A stretch of DNA of 64,000 nt from GW2011-AR15 sp964512765 (GTDB lineage: Archaea; Nanobdellota; Nanobdellia; Woesearchaeales; GW2011-AR15). This document shows positions 40,996 to 50,893 of this stretch, in pieces. Position 1 is the first letter of the stretch, and every line of letters begins with the position of its first letter. The position numbers were made by a program, and so were the translations under genes. Location of the stretch: NCBI GenBank assembly GCA_964512765.1, contig CAZEKF010000008.1, forward strand, positions 5,539-69,538, written 5' to 3'. The notes beneath the pieces were generated by a model. The model did not search any database and had not been told where the DNA came from. It saw nothing but the letters and a program-made list of their open reading frames with translations.

Positions 40996-43443
40996 TTATT
41001 TCCATGTGAAAAATTTCACAAGCCAATTCAAAAACCTTTTGATAAACCCAGGTTTTTTTTCAGTTTCAACTGTTTCCTTTTCTGTTGTCACTATTTTTTC
41101 TTTTGTTTGTTCAACTGGTTCAGTTACTTCTTCTATGGTTGTTTCTTCAATAGTGTTATTACTGTTCTCATTAATAACCTTTACGGTTATTTTGTTTGAA
41201 AACGCTCTAAACGTATTATCCAAATAATCATATTCGTAGTATAACCTTGGCAAAATATATGTACCGTTATTAGTATACGTAAACTCTTCAAACATAATTT
41301 TCTCTGTTTTAATAACTTCTTTGTTACTTAATACAATGTTATCAGAACCAATGTTTGTCAAATTAAGTTCTAACAATGTCCTTACTCCTGTATACACTGA
41401 CTCAGACGCGTTTTGATAAACCATTAAAACAGGTCCAGTTATAGTATCTTCGCTTACTGTTACACTCGGACTGTTAGATGTTTCATTAAACAGTCTGGAA
41501 TATTCGTCTTTGTAGTACAATAATGAAGCTTCAATGTCATGACTTCCTTTAACCTTTGGCCGTATTTCTTCACCTGTAAACGTGGTTTTCTCGCCAGGAT
41601 CAAGTTTAGGTATGTTATGTTCAAACAAATTAAGTGTGTCAAAATCTTGGTCTTGTGTCGTTATTAACCTTAAATCATATACAGACGCATCTTCATTATT
41701 TGTTATTGTATACGAAACATCAACTAACTCGCCTTGGTAGACTGTACTGTCTCCCAATGATTTTGTTATTGTTACGTCTGGTTTTTTTGGTTTAACAGTT
41801 ACTTGGTTAGAATTTATGATTGTATAATTGTCATCGTCATCTGTGTAACTAACAGTAAAATTCACGTCATACTTTGTTTCGTCATTAACAAGATCAGGTG
41901 TCAAGGTAAAAGTTAACATCTCAACAGAATCACTGCTGTTAATGTTTGCGTACGCAGACGTTGGCCCTTTTACAGTGAATATCTCAGGAATGTACGATTC
42001 CAAAGAAACTGTTTTTAAATCATTATCGCCTGGGTTATCTAGTTTCACAGTAACAGTGATTGAATCTTTTTCATAAACACTTGTTGAACTAAATGTTGGT
42101 ATGACTTTTACTTTTGGTATGGGCCTGACAACAATTGTTCTTTCTAATGTACTTGAATATTTTTCACCGTCTTCAGTGTTGTAAGTCACGTTAAATTTAA
42201 TAGGATATGATTTAACAGACTCTGTTTCTGAAGCAATAATTTCAGTATTTAATAAGAAAACAGACTCATTAATACCAAGTTCTGAATGATTACTATTTTC
42301 AAAAAAGCCAATGTCTGATGTTGTATTAAGCGCAATATTATTAATCTTTGAAAACGAGTTAAGGTTTTTTACTTTCAAATATATTCTTAATAATTGACCT
42401 GCATTAATGTACTCTGTCGTGTCTAAAGATGTGTTTAAACTTATCCCTTGGTTTGACAACACAAAACTTTGTTTAATATTATCAATATTGTTTGTTTGCG
42501 TACGATATTCATAATCACCATTAAGAATCACGTATGATAACCCTGTTTTTTTTCCGTTTAGATCAAAATTAAATGTTTTGTTAGTATTATTAGAGATTTC
42601 ACCTGACCATATAAATCCATTAGTAGCCTCGTCCAATGAACTGGTTCGTTCTTCAACCATAACTGAATCAGGTATTAAAATGTTAAACTCATTAACATCA
42701 ATATCACGGTCGCCTGAATTATACAGTACAATTGAAAGATCAATGTCTTCATTAAGCTCGTACTCATCTTTATCAGTTGTTACAGTAATGTCTAGTATTG
42801 AATCTGTGTACAATCTAATTTCGTCTGAATATTCTTTTACAGTTTTAACACCGTCGTAATATTCAACACTTGCTTTCAAATATTGGTTAACATTTCCTAG
42901 GCTTTTTACTTCATACCTTATCTCTCTACTAGTGTTTTTGTTAAGATCACCTTTCCAATAAACTGAATTATTAACTATTTCTGCGTTTCTTACTGAAGTA
43001 ATTTCAATAGTATCAGGAAAATCTTCAGTAAAAACTAAATCATTTGCATTTATGTCCCCGTTATTTACAATTGTTGTAACAAAACTAGCTTTTTCACCTA
43101 TTTCTAAAAGGTTAGTGTCTACTGTTCTTGTAATTGTAATGTCTGGCTGCAAATAATAAATGTAAAGATATCCTTTATAATCATCAATGTCAATGTCAAA
43201 CAATGACACATTATAACAAAACTTTCTGTAATCTGTTGTTGTGCATTCGCCTAATACAATAGATCTTGAATCGTCAGATTTTAACAGTAACAAATCACCG
43301 TTACTTGAAATAAGAACATCATAGTTAACATTGTCAAATGAAAAAGATTTTGTGTTAAACAACCAACCTTCGTAAGCTAATTCTTCACCAGCTACAATAT
43401 TAATTAAAAGAAATAATAATATAGGATAAACGAATTTTTTCAT
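40996..43443 (-). CDS. Large surface protein with Ig-like (CARDB/DUF11) repeats
   Basis: 815 aa. Signal peptide about 1-18 (FVYPILLFLLINIVAG), a first domain of about 90 residues, then five or six Ig-like repeats of about 95-105 residues each marked by LxIGEKAxFxTTIVNNGD-type strands (for example ELNEDIDLSIVLYNSGD, YEKDSITVTVKLDNPGD, YQGELVDVSYTITNNED). A Thr/Glu-rich spacer (about 765-795) and a basic amphipathic C-terminal helix FIKRFLNWLVKFF follow, which may anchor it. Many N-x-S/T sequons. Likely an S-layer-associated or adhesive protein; coupled to the upstream 192-aa gene by a 4-bp overlap. Confidence 0.75.
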   Translation of the reverse strand: MKKFVYPILLFLLINIVAGEELAYEGWLFNTKSFSFDNVNYDVLISSNGDLLLLKSDDSRSIVLGECTTTDYRKFCYNVSLFDIDIDDYKGYLYIYYLQPDITITRTVDTNLLEIGEKASFVTTIVNNGDINANDLVFTEDFPDTIEITSVRNAEIVNNSVYWKGDLNKNTSREIRYEVKSLGNVNQYLKASVEYYDGVKTVKEYSDEIRLYTDSILDITVTTDKDEYELNEDIDLSIVLYNSGDRDIDVNEFNILIPDSVMVEERTSSLDEATNGFIWSGEISNNTNKTFNFDLNGKKTGLSYVILNGDYEYRTQTNNIDNIKQSFVLSNQGISLNTSLDTTEYINAGQLLRIYLKVKNLNSFSKINNIALNTTSDIGFFENSNHSELGINESVFLLNTEIIASETESVKSYPIKFNVTYNTEDGEKYSSTLERTIVVRPIPKVKVIPTFSSTSVYEKDSITVTVKLDNPGDNDLKTVSLESYIPEIFTVKGPTSAYANINSSDSVEMLTFTLTPDLVNDETKYDVNFTVSYTDDDDNYTIINSNQVTVKPKKPDVTITKSLGDSTVYQGELVDVSYTITNNEDASVYDLRLITTQDQDFDTLNLFEHNIPKLDPGEKTTFTGEEIRPKVKGSHDIEASLLYYKDEYSRLFNETSNSPSVTVSEDTITGPVLMVYQNASESVYTGVRTLLELNLTNIGSDNIVLSNKEVIKTEKIMFEEFTYTNNGTYILPRLYYEYDYLDNTFRAFSNKITVKVINENSNNTIEETTIEEVTEPVEQTKEKIVTTEKETVETEKKPGFIKRFLNWLVKFFTWK

Positions 43444-44018
43444 TTTAGGTATTTTATAGTTTTAATAATCAATGTTTCTGGGTAAATGATTATTTTACCT
43501 TCTTTATAATCAGATATTATTTGTTTAGGATCTTCTTTATATTGCATTATAAGGATTAGGAACGCATGCGATGACGGATCTATTTGTACAGGTATATCAA
43601 TCAAACCAAGGATTTCAATCCCATCAACAATAATCTGGTTAAGTTCTCCCTCAAACGCATCAGTTTCAAAAATAAATAATTTGTATTTATCTTCTAAAAT
43701 CTTATCAAGTTCATTGTTTTGGTAATAATCTTCTAACTCTTCTAAATTATCAATCTGTGATGTTTCATTACCTTTATTTAATATAAAACCTGTTATGAAC
43801 TCTGTGTCATCTTTTAGAATGAAAATGTTTTCACCTTCCAATATCCCGTTACTTAATTCCCTAACATCTTTGTAAACAAAATATCCAAACACACCTGAAA
43901 TAATAATAAAAGCCAGTAAAAAATAAAGTAAAGTTTTAATCACGTTTTTAATAATTTTAAACAGCAATATAACAAGAATAAGTGCAAGAATAATTATCAA
44001 TGGAAGTATTATGTTCAT
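43440..44018 (-). CDS. Membrane-anchored protein of unknown function
   Basis: 192 aa. Two tightly spaced hydrophobic helices (about 3-25 and 29-49) then an acidic domain (about 52-192) probably outside the cell. No family recognised. It overlaps the start of the 815-aa surface protein by 4 bp, so the two are made together and may form an envelope complex. Confidence 0.6.
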   Translation of the reverse strand: MNIILPLIIILALILVILLFKIIKNVIKTLLYFLLAFIIISGVFGYFVYKDVRELSNGILEGENIFILKDDTEFITGFILNKGNETSQIDNLEELEDYYQNNELDKILEDKYKLFIFETDAFEGELNQIIVDGIEILGLIDIPVQIDPSSHAFLILIMQYKEDPKQIISDYKEGKIIIYPETLIIKTIKYLK

Positions 44019-44097
44019 CTGCCAACCTCTTTTTAGTTTTTTAAAGAATTGTGGTTAATAAAGTTTATGTATATTTTACTAAGTGTAGCAGTTATCT

Positions 44098-44143
44098 TTA
44101 AATATAAAGTTATTATTAGTTATCATAAACTGTTTTCGGGGGG
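44098..44143 (+). promoter_or_regulatory. Promoter and G-rich ribosome site
   Basis: A TATA-like TTAAATATAAAG is followed about 35 nt later by GGGGGG (44138-44143), 8 nt before the ATG at 44152. Confidence 0.5.
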
Positions 44144-44151
44144 AAGTTGAG

Positions 44152-44694
44152 ATGAGGAATTTTTTACTTGTTGGTTTGAATATAGAAGCGCAAGAATCTA
44201 TAAGTTCTGACATGAGCTTGCTTGAATATGCTGTTCATGTATTAAGAAAAGGTAACATTGTTACTGATGCTGCTTCAATTTCTGAAACATTAGAACTCAG
44301 CAACCTAGGATGTTATCCTACAATAGTACTAGACTATAAGGTTGATTCTGGAGATGCAGACTTAGAAATGTCCTCTCTGGATCCTGACGACACAGGGTTT
44401 CATTTAGCAGGGTTGCTTAGACAAAGAGGTTTTCAAGGAGACATAATCTTATTACATGAATATGATGTTGATGACTGTGAGATAACAAGGAAGATAGCTC
44501 AAATGCAGGAAACATATGGAATACAGTCAAAAACTGTTTATTGTTATGACCTAAGAAAACCTGAGCAAGAAAAACAAGCTATTCAAAATATTTGTGGCCC
44601 ACTTGTGTTTATATTGCTTGGTGGTGACTATGTAAATGGGTATGAGAAAGCAATGTCACTAGCCGCGCAAGCTGAAGACATTAATATGGCTTAA
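44152..44694 (+). CDS. Receiver-like domain protein
   Basis: 180 aa. The core has the CheY-type layout: an N-terminal strand FLLVGLNIEAQ, then strand-plus-acid PTIVLDYKVDSGDAD where D of VLDYK sits at the phosphoacceptor position, then a DTGFHLAGLLRQRGFQGDIILL helix and strand. The paired acids near the N-terminus and the conserved Lys are not clear, so phosphorylation is uncertain. No output domain. Possibly a degenerate response regulator. Confidence 0.5.
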   Translation: MRNFLLVGLNIEAQESISSDMSLLEYAVHVLRKGNIVTDAASISETLELSNLGCYPTIVLDYKVDSGDADLEMSSLDPDDTGFHLAGLLRQRGFQGDIILLHEYDVDDCEITRKIAQMQETYGIQSKTVYCYDLRKPEQEKQAIQNICGPLVFILLGGDYVNGYEKAMSLAAQAEDINMA

Positions 44695-44773
44695 TGACAC
44701 AAATTACTCTTTTTTTGTTCTTTTAACTTTCTCTTCAAAACATATTTAAACATAGTTTATATCTTTGAACTTA

Positions 44774-45427
44774 ATGAAAATAGACAAAATAAAACATAAG
44801 TTGCATCCAGACTTATACAATAAAATAGATTTCAAACATCTAAGACCTGCACAGTCTAAAGCAATTGACGCAGGTTTGCTCGACAGAAATAATTTACTAA
44901 TATGCACACCAACTGCTTCTGGTAAAACATTAATAGCAGAGATAGCTATGCTGCAAAACATTTACAATAACATTGGGAAAGCAGTTTACATTGTACCATT
45001 GAAAGCATTAGCTTCAGAGAAATACGAATATTTCAAAAACAAGTATAAAGATTTGAAAGTTGCTTTATCTATTGGCGACACTGATTCTTCTGACACTTAT
45101 TTAGAAAAGTTTGATATTATAATAACTGTAAGTGAAAAGTTAGACTCATTAATCAGGCATAAAGCACCGTGGTTAAGGCATGTTTCAACTATAATAATAG
45201 ATGAGATTCATTTACTCAATGATCCGCACAGAGGTCCGACTGTTGAAATAGTTATTACAATATTAAGACAAGTTCTTAAAAAAGCACAGTTTATTGCACT
45301 TTCTGCAACAATAGGCAATCCTAAAGAACTCGCTGAATGGCTTAACGCTGAACTAGTTATATACGACTGGCGGCCGATTGATTTGCATAAAGGCATATAT
45401 TTAGATGGTGATGTTGAGTTTTATTAG
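44774..45427 (+). CDS. Hel308-type helicase, RecA1 domain only (truncated)
   Basis: 217 aa from ATG 44774, which fits a TATA-like box near 44740-44750. It matches the N-terminal third of Hel308/Ski2-family helicases: LRPAQSKAI (Q region), TPTASGKT (45-52), PLKALASEK (Ia), DEIHLL (143-148), SATIGNP (177-183), and the RPIDLHKGIYLDGDV linker that normally leads to RecA2. It stops there: motifs IV-VI, the winged helix and ratchet domain (about 480 residues) are absent, and the next gene is unrelated. It may still bind ATP but cannot be a complete helicase. Either a decayed gene with replaced 3' part or a stand-alone domain. Confidence 0.75.
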   Translation: MKIDKIKHKLHPDLYNKIDFKHLRPAQSKAIDAGLLDRNNLLICTPTASGKTLIAEIAMLQNIYNNIGKAVYIVPLKALASEKYEYFKNKYKDLKVALSIGDTDSSDTYLEKFDIIITVSEKLDSLIRHKAPWLRHVSTIIIDEIHLLNDPHRGPTVEIVITILRQVLKKAQFIALSATIGNPKELAEWLNAELVIYDWRPIDLHKGIYLDGDVEFY

Positions 45428-45485
45428 TACTATTAAGTAACAAAAATAGAAAGATTTAAATAGAGAAGGTGAAATCTTTAATAAA

Positions 45486-46442
45486 ATGGTTAATCCAATA
45501 CCTGTTACACACTTTGCACAGATGGGTGGAGTTGCTGTAGTAGAATTAGGTAAGAATTTTCCAATTATGAAAGCCATATCTTCTATATTTTCTGCTGCAC
45601 AAACTGAAGAAATGTATGAATTATTAGAAACTGCAAGGAACTATTTTAATATGTCATTAAGTGAAGGAAGTCACAACTCGGCTATGGACCCATATTTATT
45701 TGAAGTCAATCAAATTGATTATTTAGCTTATGTTCTTGACCAAGGAGGTAATCTTACAGATGAAAGAGCCGCTATCGATGATGGGTTAATAGATCATCTG
45801 CATTCTGCTTTAGAAGTTGTTGTCAGGGATGTTATTGATTTTCATATTGCTAAAAACTTAAATGAACAATTAAGAGCTGGTTTTTACCTTGACCAACCAG
45901 ATATTGAAGATATTAGAGACGCTGCGTACAGAAGTGTTTCAAGGAATAACTCTAACAAGAATGCATTATATAATGCTGTTCAAAGTATTAATCAATTAGT
46001 TGGCAATGGCAACTGGCAGAAGGTCAATGATGAAGGTATGATAAATATTGAAGGTCAAACTTTTAAACCTGTGGGAGTGATGGCTGCCTCGTATGTGACT
46101 CAAAGTATTGTTGAATCTTATCCAATACGTCAACATTTTGATAGAGCTTTTGATAATAGTTCAACCAATAGAGGTTCAGAAAATGACCCTGCAAGACATT
46201 TTGGAGTTGGTTACCTTTTCTTAGGTGAGGAAAAAACTCAAGTAACAGGAAAAAACATGGTCACATCAAAAACAGCAATTTTTTTAAGAGAAAAAGATGA
46301 AGCAGGTATTAGAACTCTGGGTGCATATTCTAAGTTACCTGGTATTGAAAATCTCAGTGAATTAGGAAGCGCATTTGGAAGATATAGAAAAACATTAGAT
46401 ATTTCTAGAAATAGCGCTGGCGCTTATGTTTTCAAAAAATAA
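45486..46442 (+). CDS. Unknown 318-aa protein
   Basis: Soluble, mostly helical, and not recognised. Notable pieces are a His-Asp region DDGLIDHLHSALEVVVRDVIDFH (split at LHSA) and a C-terminal Gly/Ser-rich beta segment. A TATA-like GATTTAAATAG lies 25-30 nt before the ATG and AAGGTGA 13 nt before. It occupies the position where the rest of Hel308 would be expected, so it may mark an insertion or replacement junction. Confidence 0.55.
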   Translation: MVNPIPVTHFAQMGGVAVVELGKNFPIMKAISSIFSAAQTEEMYELLETARNYFNMSLSEGSHNSAMDPYLFEVNQIDYLAYVLDQGGNLTDERAAIDDGLIDHLHSALEVVVRDVIDFHIAKNLNEQLRAGFYLDQPDIEDIRDAAYRSVSRNNSNKNALYNAVQSINQLVGNGNWQKVNDEGMINIEGQTFKPVGVMAASYVTQSIVESYPIRQHFDRAFDNSSTNRGSENDPARHFGVGYLFLGEEKTQVTGKNMVTSKTAIFLREKDEAGIRTLGAYSKLPGIENLSELGSAFGRYRKTLDISRNSAGAYVFKK

Positions 46443-46480
46443 TTATTTTTCTAATTTAATATTAATTAAAAGAAAATAAT
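46441..46480. terminator. Bidirectional hairpin between convergent genes
   Basis: ATTATTTTTCT and AGAAAATAAT arms enclose an AT-rich loop; T-rich on either strand, so it can serve both flanking genes. Confidence 0.4.
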
Positions 46481-46493
46481 AAAATAAATATTC

Positions 46494-47036
46494 TTAACCA
46501 AAAGTACCCATTCCGCCAGCCATCATGCCAGCGAACATTGCTGCGAAGGTTGCTGCAAGTACGAATGCTATTACTCCAAAGACTATAGCTGGTAATAGAA
46601 GTACAAGTACTGCTTTGAATGTTGTTAATTTATGTACTGCTTTTAGAACAACAACATTAACAACTATGTACCATAGACTAACTAAACCAGATAATAGTGG
46701 CCCTAAGATAGGAATTACTGCGATCCATGTACCCACATAACCAACTCCAATTGCTCGATAATATTCTGTAAACGATGCTTGGCCACCAAACAATTTTGCA
46801 AATAAATGCAATATTCCTATGCTAATAAAAAACGCAATTAACATAAAGATCGGCATCACAATAATACCAAACGGGTTTAATGTTCCAATTGCACTGGCAA
46901 CTCCTGCAAGAGCAACGTATAATAATGCATAATTAGTTGCTTTGGGATCTTTAGCAACATTCTCAGCTGCTTGAACATTTAATTTCAGTATTTCAACACC
47001 CTGCCTGAAATATCCCTTACATTCTTCCATATTCAT
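46494..47036 (-). CDS. Yip1-domain membrane protein
   Basis: 180 aa with five predicted transmembrane helices. The N-terminal KGYFRQGVEILKLNVQAAENVAKDPKA (a soluble helix) followed by a Gly/Pro-rich helix pair and the central FGGQASFTEYYRAIGVGYVG motif are typical of archaeal/bacterial Yip1 (PF04893-like) proteins. Role in prokaryotes is unknown. The C-terminus is Gly/Met/Ala-rich. Confidence 0.8.
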   Translation of the reverse strand: MNMEECKGYFRQGVEILKLNVQAAENVAKDPKATNYALLYVALAGVASAIGTLNPFGIIVMPIFMLIAFFISIGILHLFAKLFGGQASFTEYYRAIGVGYVGTWIAVIPILGPLLSGLVSLWYIVVNVVVLKAVHKLTTFKAVLVLLLPAIVFGVIAFVLAATFAAMFAGMMAGGMGTFG

Positions 47037-47117
47037 ATATAATCACCCCAAAAATATGTAATTTATACCAATTGACTATAAAAATGTTTGCATGTTAATG
47101 CGTTGTGAAGATAAGAC

Positions 47118-47129
47118 TTAAATATAAAT
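47118..47129 (+). promoter_or_regulatory. TATA-like box
   Basis: TTAAATATAAAT about 27 nt before ATG 47151. Confidence 0.5.
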
Positions 47130-47150
47130 TAATCATTTTTTTCTAAATTC

Positions 47151-47642
47151 ATGTCAGACATTACTAATAAAATAATTCCAGGTGCTTCGTCAACCCTTGA
47201 TTCTACTGTTTCTGTATCAAGAGGGTTAAGATTCTCAGCTTACACAATTTTTACTTATTTAATTTTTTCATTAGCACTAACTGGTTGTGTTGGTGCTACA
47301 GCTACACCAATCCCCACCCCAAGTTCAACACCGACACCTCCACCAACAGTTACAAAGTTTTATATTCCAATTGACACACCAGTTCCAACTCCAAAATTTG
47401 GAATGATTTTTTTTAAAGCAGATGAAATTGGAAACTTAAGTTATTTTTTTGATTATTCAGAATATGCAAAGCTATTACACAAGCACTATGGCGGATCTGG
47501 TGGAGCGAGTTTTACTCAATTTATTGAAGATTTCTTGGAACAAAATACTAATGTATCTGATCCTGATATTCTCGAATCTGGAGAGTGTTACAAACTAGAA
47601 GTTCCTTATCATCTTTTAATTGAATACAATTTTTCTGATTAA
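47151..47642 (+). CDS. Lipoprotein-like surface protein with Pro/Thr linker
   Basis: 163 aa. A hydrophobic segment (about 29-46, YTIFTYLIFSLALTGC) ends in the lipobox-like L-T-G-C, giving lipidation at C46. A Pro/Thr/Ser linker (about 50-82, TPIPTPSSTPTPPPT) then leads to a small acidic domain. The 28-residue cytoplasmic stretch before the hydrophobic core is long for a signal peptide. Function unknown. Ends 4 bp into the convergent Ski2 helicase gene. Confidence 0.6.
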   Translation: MSDITNKIIPGASSTLDSTVSVSRGLRFSAYTIFTYLIFSLALTGCVGATATPIPTPSSTPTPPPTVTKFYIPIDTPVPTPKFGMIFFKADEIGNLSYFFDYSEYAKLLHKHYGGSGGASFTQFIEDFLEQNTNVSDPDILESGECYKLEVPYHLLIEYNFSD

Positions 47643-49546
47643 AACTCAAACCTAATAACATCTCTATAAATCTTATCCTGGCAGTTATGTAATTTATCAA
47701 TTAAATCATGATCTTCTGCAGCGTGTCTTATCTGTCGTATCATATCAATAACTCTTCTAATCAATCTAATCAGGTCACCTTCGTCAAGACTGCACAACTC
47801 AAGTAAATCTTTAAACGCAACACCAGATGTAAAGTCACCAATTACTCTAGTCATTCTTTTCAAATGAAGTTTGTTTAGGTTTTTCATAACATAAGTACGT
47901 TTTGAAATAACTTTTAGAATGTGAGAATTAATGCGTTCTATTCCTTTCAAAGTAAAATAATCTTTTCTTCTTGGTTCATAAATAATAGCAGCTATTAAAA
48001 TATTAATTTCTTCTTCATTTAATTCTTTGTACAAATCAGTGCAAAACAGTTCTGTTATCAACATCTCAGTTGAATAGATCTTAGTAGCAAACTTACCTTT
48101 CTCTGTCAACACATCCCCAGATATGTAACCCATTTGTTTTAATAATTTAACACGGTTATTGTACGTAGCCATTATTCTAACTTGCCGATTGCTTTGCTGT
48201 TTTTTTAAATAATAATCAAAGTTCATTCTCAATATTGTCTCTCGTTCTTCAGGTTTATGATTATTGATCAAGTTTAGAATAGTGTTAGTACTAAGTTTAA
48301 ACTGTGACTGGATAGGTATGTCATCCCTCAAAGAAGTTTGTTTTAATTTTTCAAGATTAACCCTGCCACGTTCAATAACAGCAATTGCATAACCAATCTT
48401 ATCAATTCCTCGCCTACCAGCTCTGCCTGCTAACTGAAAATATTCTTTTGAATTCAAATCTCTAAAAGTAATACCGTCAAATTTGCGTAATGAAGCAAAA
48501 CATACTGTTTTGGCTGGCATGTTAATACCAACTGCAAATGTTTCTGTAGCGTACAACACTTTTATTATTCCTTCACTAAATAACAACTCAACAAGCTCTT
48601 TTGCTTTGGGTAACAAACCTGCATGGTGAAACGCTATACCTCTAGACAATGCTTGTTTAAGTTTTTGTATACTTTGCAATGACCTGTACTCAGCAGAAAT
48701 TAATTTGTTAGAAAGTTCAATAACATGTTTCCTGTCTTTATTACTAAGAAAATCTCTTTTTCTAGCAAGGTCAACTGCTCTTTTCTCACAATCTTTTCTT
48801 GAAAAATCAAAAAATATGCAAGGTAGTTTATCCTCAATCAAAGTGATTAAATTATTATGGTCTGGTTTAGGAACATTCTTATCTTTTTTCTTTCTCCTAA
48901 ATGATTTATGAAATGTTGTATTTTTCTTATCTTTAATAACTTCATCAACTTTTGTTACTCCAAGATACATATCATAAACATAATGTTCTAATGGTACTGC
49001 TCGTTTATCATACTTAACAACATCAACAGTATGTTTTTTAATTGTCTGGATCCATTTTGCAAATTGTTTGGCATTAGGAATAGTAGCTGATAAACATAAA
49101 AATCTAATGTGATCAGGTGAAAAAATAACAGATTCTTCCCAGATAGTACCACGTTCAATGTCATTAATATAATGTATTTCGTCAAAAACAACGTATGAAA
49201 CATAATTAATAATTTCATCTTTTGTTAACAACATGTTCCTATAAATTTCTGTTGTCATTATTAGAACTGGCGCGTCAGGGTTAATAACAACATCTCCTGT
49301 CATAATACCAATGTTTTCTTCACCGTAATCTTTTTTAAAATCTCTATACTTTTGACCAGAAAGTGCTTTGATAGGTGCTGTATAAATGATCCTTCTTTTT
49401 TTCTTAAGATATTTATCAATAATATAATCAGCTATCAATGTTTTACCAGTACCAGTAGCAGCTGAAACAACCACAGAATTACCTTTATCAATTGATTTAA
49501 CAGCGTCAACTTGAAAAGGGTCAAGAACAAAGTTTTTGAATTTCAT
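47639..49546 (-). CDS. Ski2-like ATP-dependent helicase
   Basis: 635 aa Superfamily 2 enzyme. Motifs: VSAATGTGKTLIA (I), YTAPIKALSGQKY (Ia), VVFDEIHYINDIERG (II), CLSATIPN (III), IAFHHAGLLPKAKEL (IV), ATETFAVGINMPAKTV (V), QLAGRAGRRGID (VI), then a helical C-terminal domain. The IPNAKQFAKWI and FHHAGLL segments and a C-terminal ratchet-like region match Mtr4/Ski2-type RNA helicases (arch type), expected to feed the RNA exosome, rather than Hel308. The 3' UTR side overlaps the lipoprotein gene. Confidence 0.88.
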   Translation of the reverse strand: MKFKNFVLDPFQVDAVKSIDKGNSVVVSAATGTGKTLIADYIIDKYLKKKRRIIYTAPIKALSGQKYRDFKKDYGEENIGIMTGDVVINPDAPVLIMTTEIYRNMLLTKDEIINYVSYVVFDEIHYINDIERGTIWEESVIFSPDHIRFLCLSATIPNAKQFAKWIQTIKKHTVDVVKYDKRAVPLEHYVYDMYLGVTKVDEVIKDKKNTTFHKSFRRKKKDKNVPKPDHNNLITLIEDKLPCIFFDFSRKDCEKRAVDLARKRDFLSNKDRKHVIELSNKLISAEYRSLQSIQKLKQALSRGIAFHHAGLLPKAKELVELLFSEGIIKVLYATETFAVGINMPAKTVCFASLRKFDGITFRDLNSKEYFQLAGRAGRRGIDKIGYAIAVIERGRVNLEKLKQTSLRDDIPIQSQFKLSTNTILNLINNHKPEERETILRMNFDYYLKKQQSNRQVRIMATYNNRVKLLKQMGYISGDVLTEKGKFATKIYSTEMLITELFCTDLYKELNEEEINILIAAIIYEPRRKDYFTLKGIERINSHILKVISKRTYVMKNLNKLHLKRMTRVIGDFTSGVAFKDLLELCSLDEGDLIRLIRRVIDMIRQIRHAAEDHDLIDKLHNCQDKIYRDVIRFEF

Positions 49547-49562
49547 TAATAGAATTATTTAT

Positions 49563-50798
49563 TCAGTGTTTTAATAATGTTTTCTTTTTCCTCAGATCTA
49601 GCATACTAGCAAATCCTTTAAAATTACCTTTTTCAGTCACAAACACAAATATTGTACTCAGTAAAATACTGAACATGATAACGGATAATACAATTGTTGA
49701 AAACGCTTCACCGTGCGTGACACCGTACTGTGCAGGCAACTGTGCAAGAACTGCAGCTGCTAATCCTTTTGGAGTTAAAATTTCCATGAAGATTCTATCT
49801 TTATCATCTAATCGATTCTTCCTATTACTGATTTTGACAGCTATTGGCCTAAACAATAATAATAGTATTGTTAACAAAAACCCTAACAACATTAATGCAT
49901 AGTTGCTTAAATCTATTAACAATCCTAGATAAACAAAGAAAAACACTTTAACAAAAAACGAAATTTCGCTGAAAAAGAATTTTGCTGAAGGTGTCATTGT
50001 GTATTCTTTAGTATTTTCTAAAAATGAAAAGATTTTTTTTGAATTACCTAAGATAATACCAAAAGATAAACATGCAATTGCACCGTTTGATTCAAGAAAC
50101 TCAACAAAACTGTATAACAATAACATTGCAGCAATGGTTGTCATGTAACTTTTAGAAAACTTTTCCATGTGTTTTAATAATTTAACCCAGGCCAAGCCAC
50201 CAATAACACCAATAAAAATTGCTAATCCAAATGAATATACTATTCTTTGAACAACATTACCCACATTAAACGAGTTAAGTATTATTATGTTCAAAATTGT
50301 TAATGTACCAACAATACACAAGACATCGCTAATAGCTGATTCAAATGTTAACACTAATGCTGTGTTAGGTTTGACATTAATATTCTTTGCAATTGGAATA
50401 ATAACAGCTGAGCTAGCTCCTCCAATTATTGCGCCCAGTAACATCCCTTCTAAAAAATTCCAGCCAAGAATTCTCATAACAAGCGAAACTACGGTCACAG
50501 AAATAACAAAAGTTAATACTGATAAGCTAGTACCGCCTGTAACACCTTTCACCAATTTTTTAATGTCAATGTTCAACGCACCTTCAAACAAAATAAATAT
50601 CAAAGCAAAAGTTGTGAACACTGGTGCTATTTTTGAAATAGCAGGGTCTGTCGCGCCTGGGAAAAAATGGCCTAGAACAGCTCCTAATATCATTAGCCAG
50701 ATTACATCTGGAATGTTAGTTTTCTGAAAAATGTATTCTCCTGCAAACCCAATAAAAATAATAACTCCTAAAATTGCAAACAATGTAATAAGTTCCAT
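49563..50798 (-). CDS. Cation/proton antiporter (CPA family)
   Basis: 411 aa, 12-13 transmembrane helices. The family layout is seen in PDVIWLMILGAVLGHFFPG at the start, the broken-helix region GAIIGGASSAVIIPIA, then TFESAISDVLCIVG carrying the acidic ion-site residues, and LTPKGLAAAVLAQLPAQYG near the end. It probably exchanges Na+ or K+ for H+, as NhaP/KefB-like proteins do. No regulatory TrkA domain is attached. Confidence 0.88.
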   Translation of the reverse strand: MELITLFAILGVIIFIGFAGEYIFQKTNIPDVIWLMILGAVLGHFFPGATDPAISKIAPVFTTFALIFILFEGALNIDIKKLVKGVTGGTSLSVLTFVISVTVVSLVMRILGWNFLEGMLLGAIIGGASSAVIIPIAKNINVKPNTALVLTFESAISDVLCIVGTLTILNIIILNSFNVGNVVQRIVYSFGLAIFIGVIGGLAWVKLLKHMEKFSKSYMTTIAAMLLLYSFVEFLESNGAIACLSFGIILGNSKKIFSFLENTKEYTMTPSAKFFFSEISFFVKVFFFVYLGLLIDLSNYALMLLGFLLTILLLLFRPIAVKISNRKNRLDDKDRIFMEILTPKGLAAAVLAQLPAQYGVTHGEAFSTIVLSVIMFSILLSTIFVFVTEKGNFKGFASMLDLRKKKTLLKH

Positions 50799-50849
50799 TG
50801 TTTATTAGTTCAAACTGAAAAGTATTTAAAATTTTTGGATTAGGGTTAC

Positions 50850-50859
50850 ATTTAAATAA
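50850..50859 (+). promoter_or_regulatory. TATA-like box of the PHP gene
   Basis: ATTTAAATAA with centre about 25 nt before the ATG-GGG-TGA mini-frame at 50879, so transcription should begin close to that ATG. Confidence 0.5.
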
Positions 50860-50893
50860 TCTTAATCAATTTTATTACATGGGGTGACCACTT

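Noticed and set aside
50885..50887. TGA as a sense codon (recoded genetic code)
   Set aside because: Several genes in the window, including this one, end in TGA, so a general recoding is unlikely; only local read-through remains possible.
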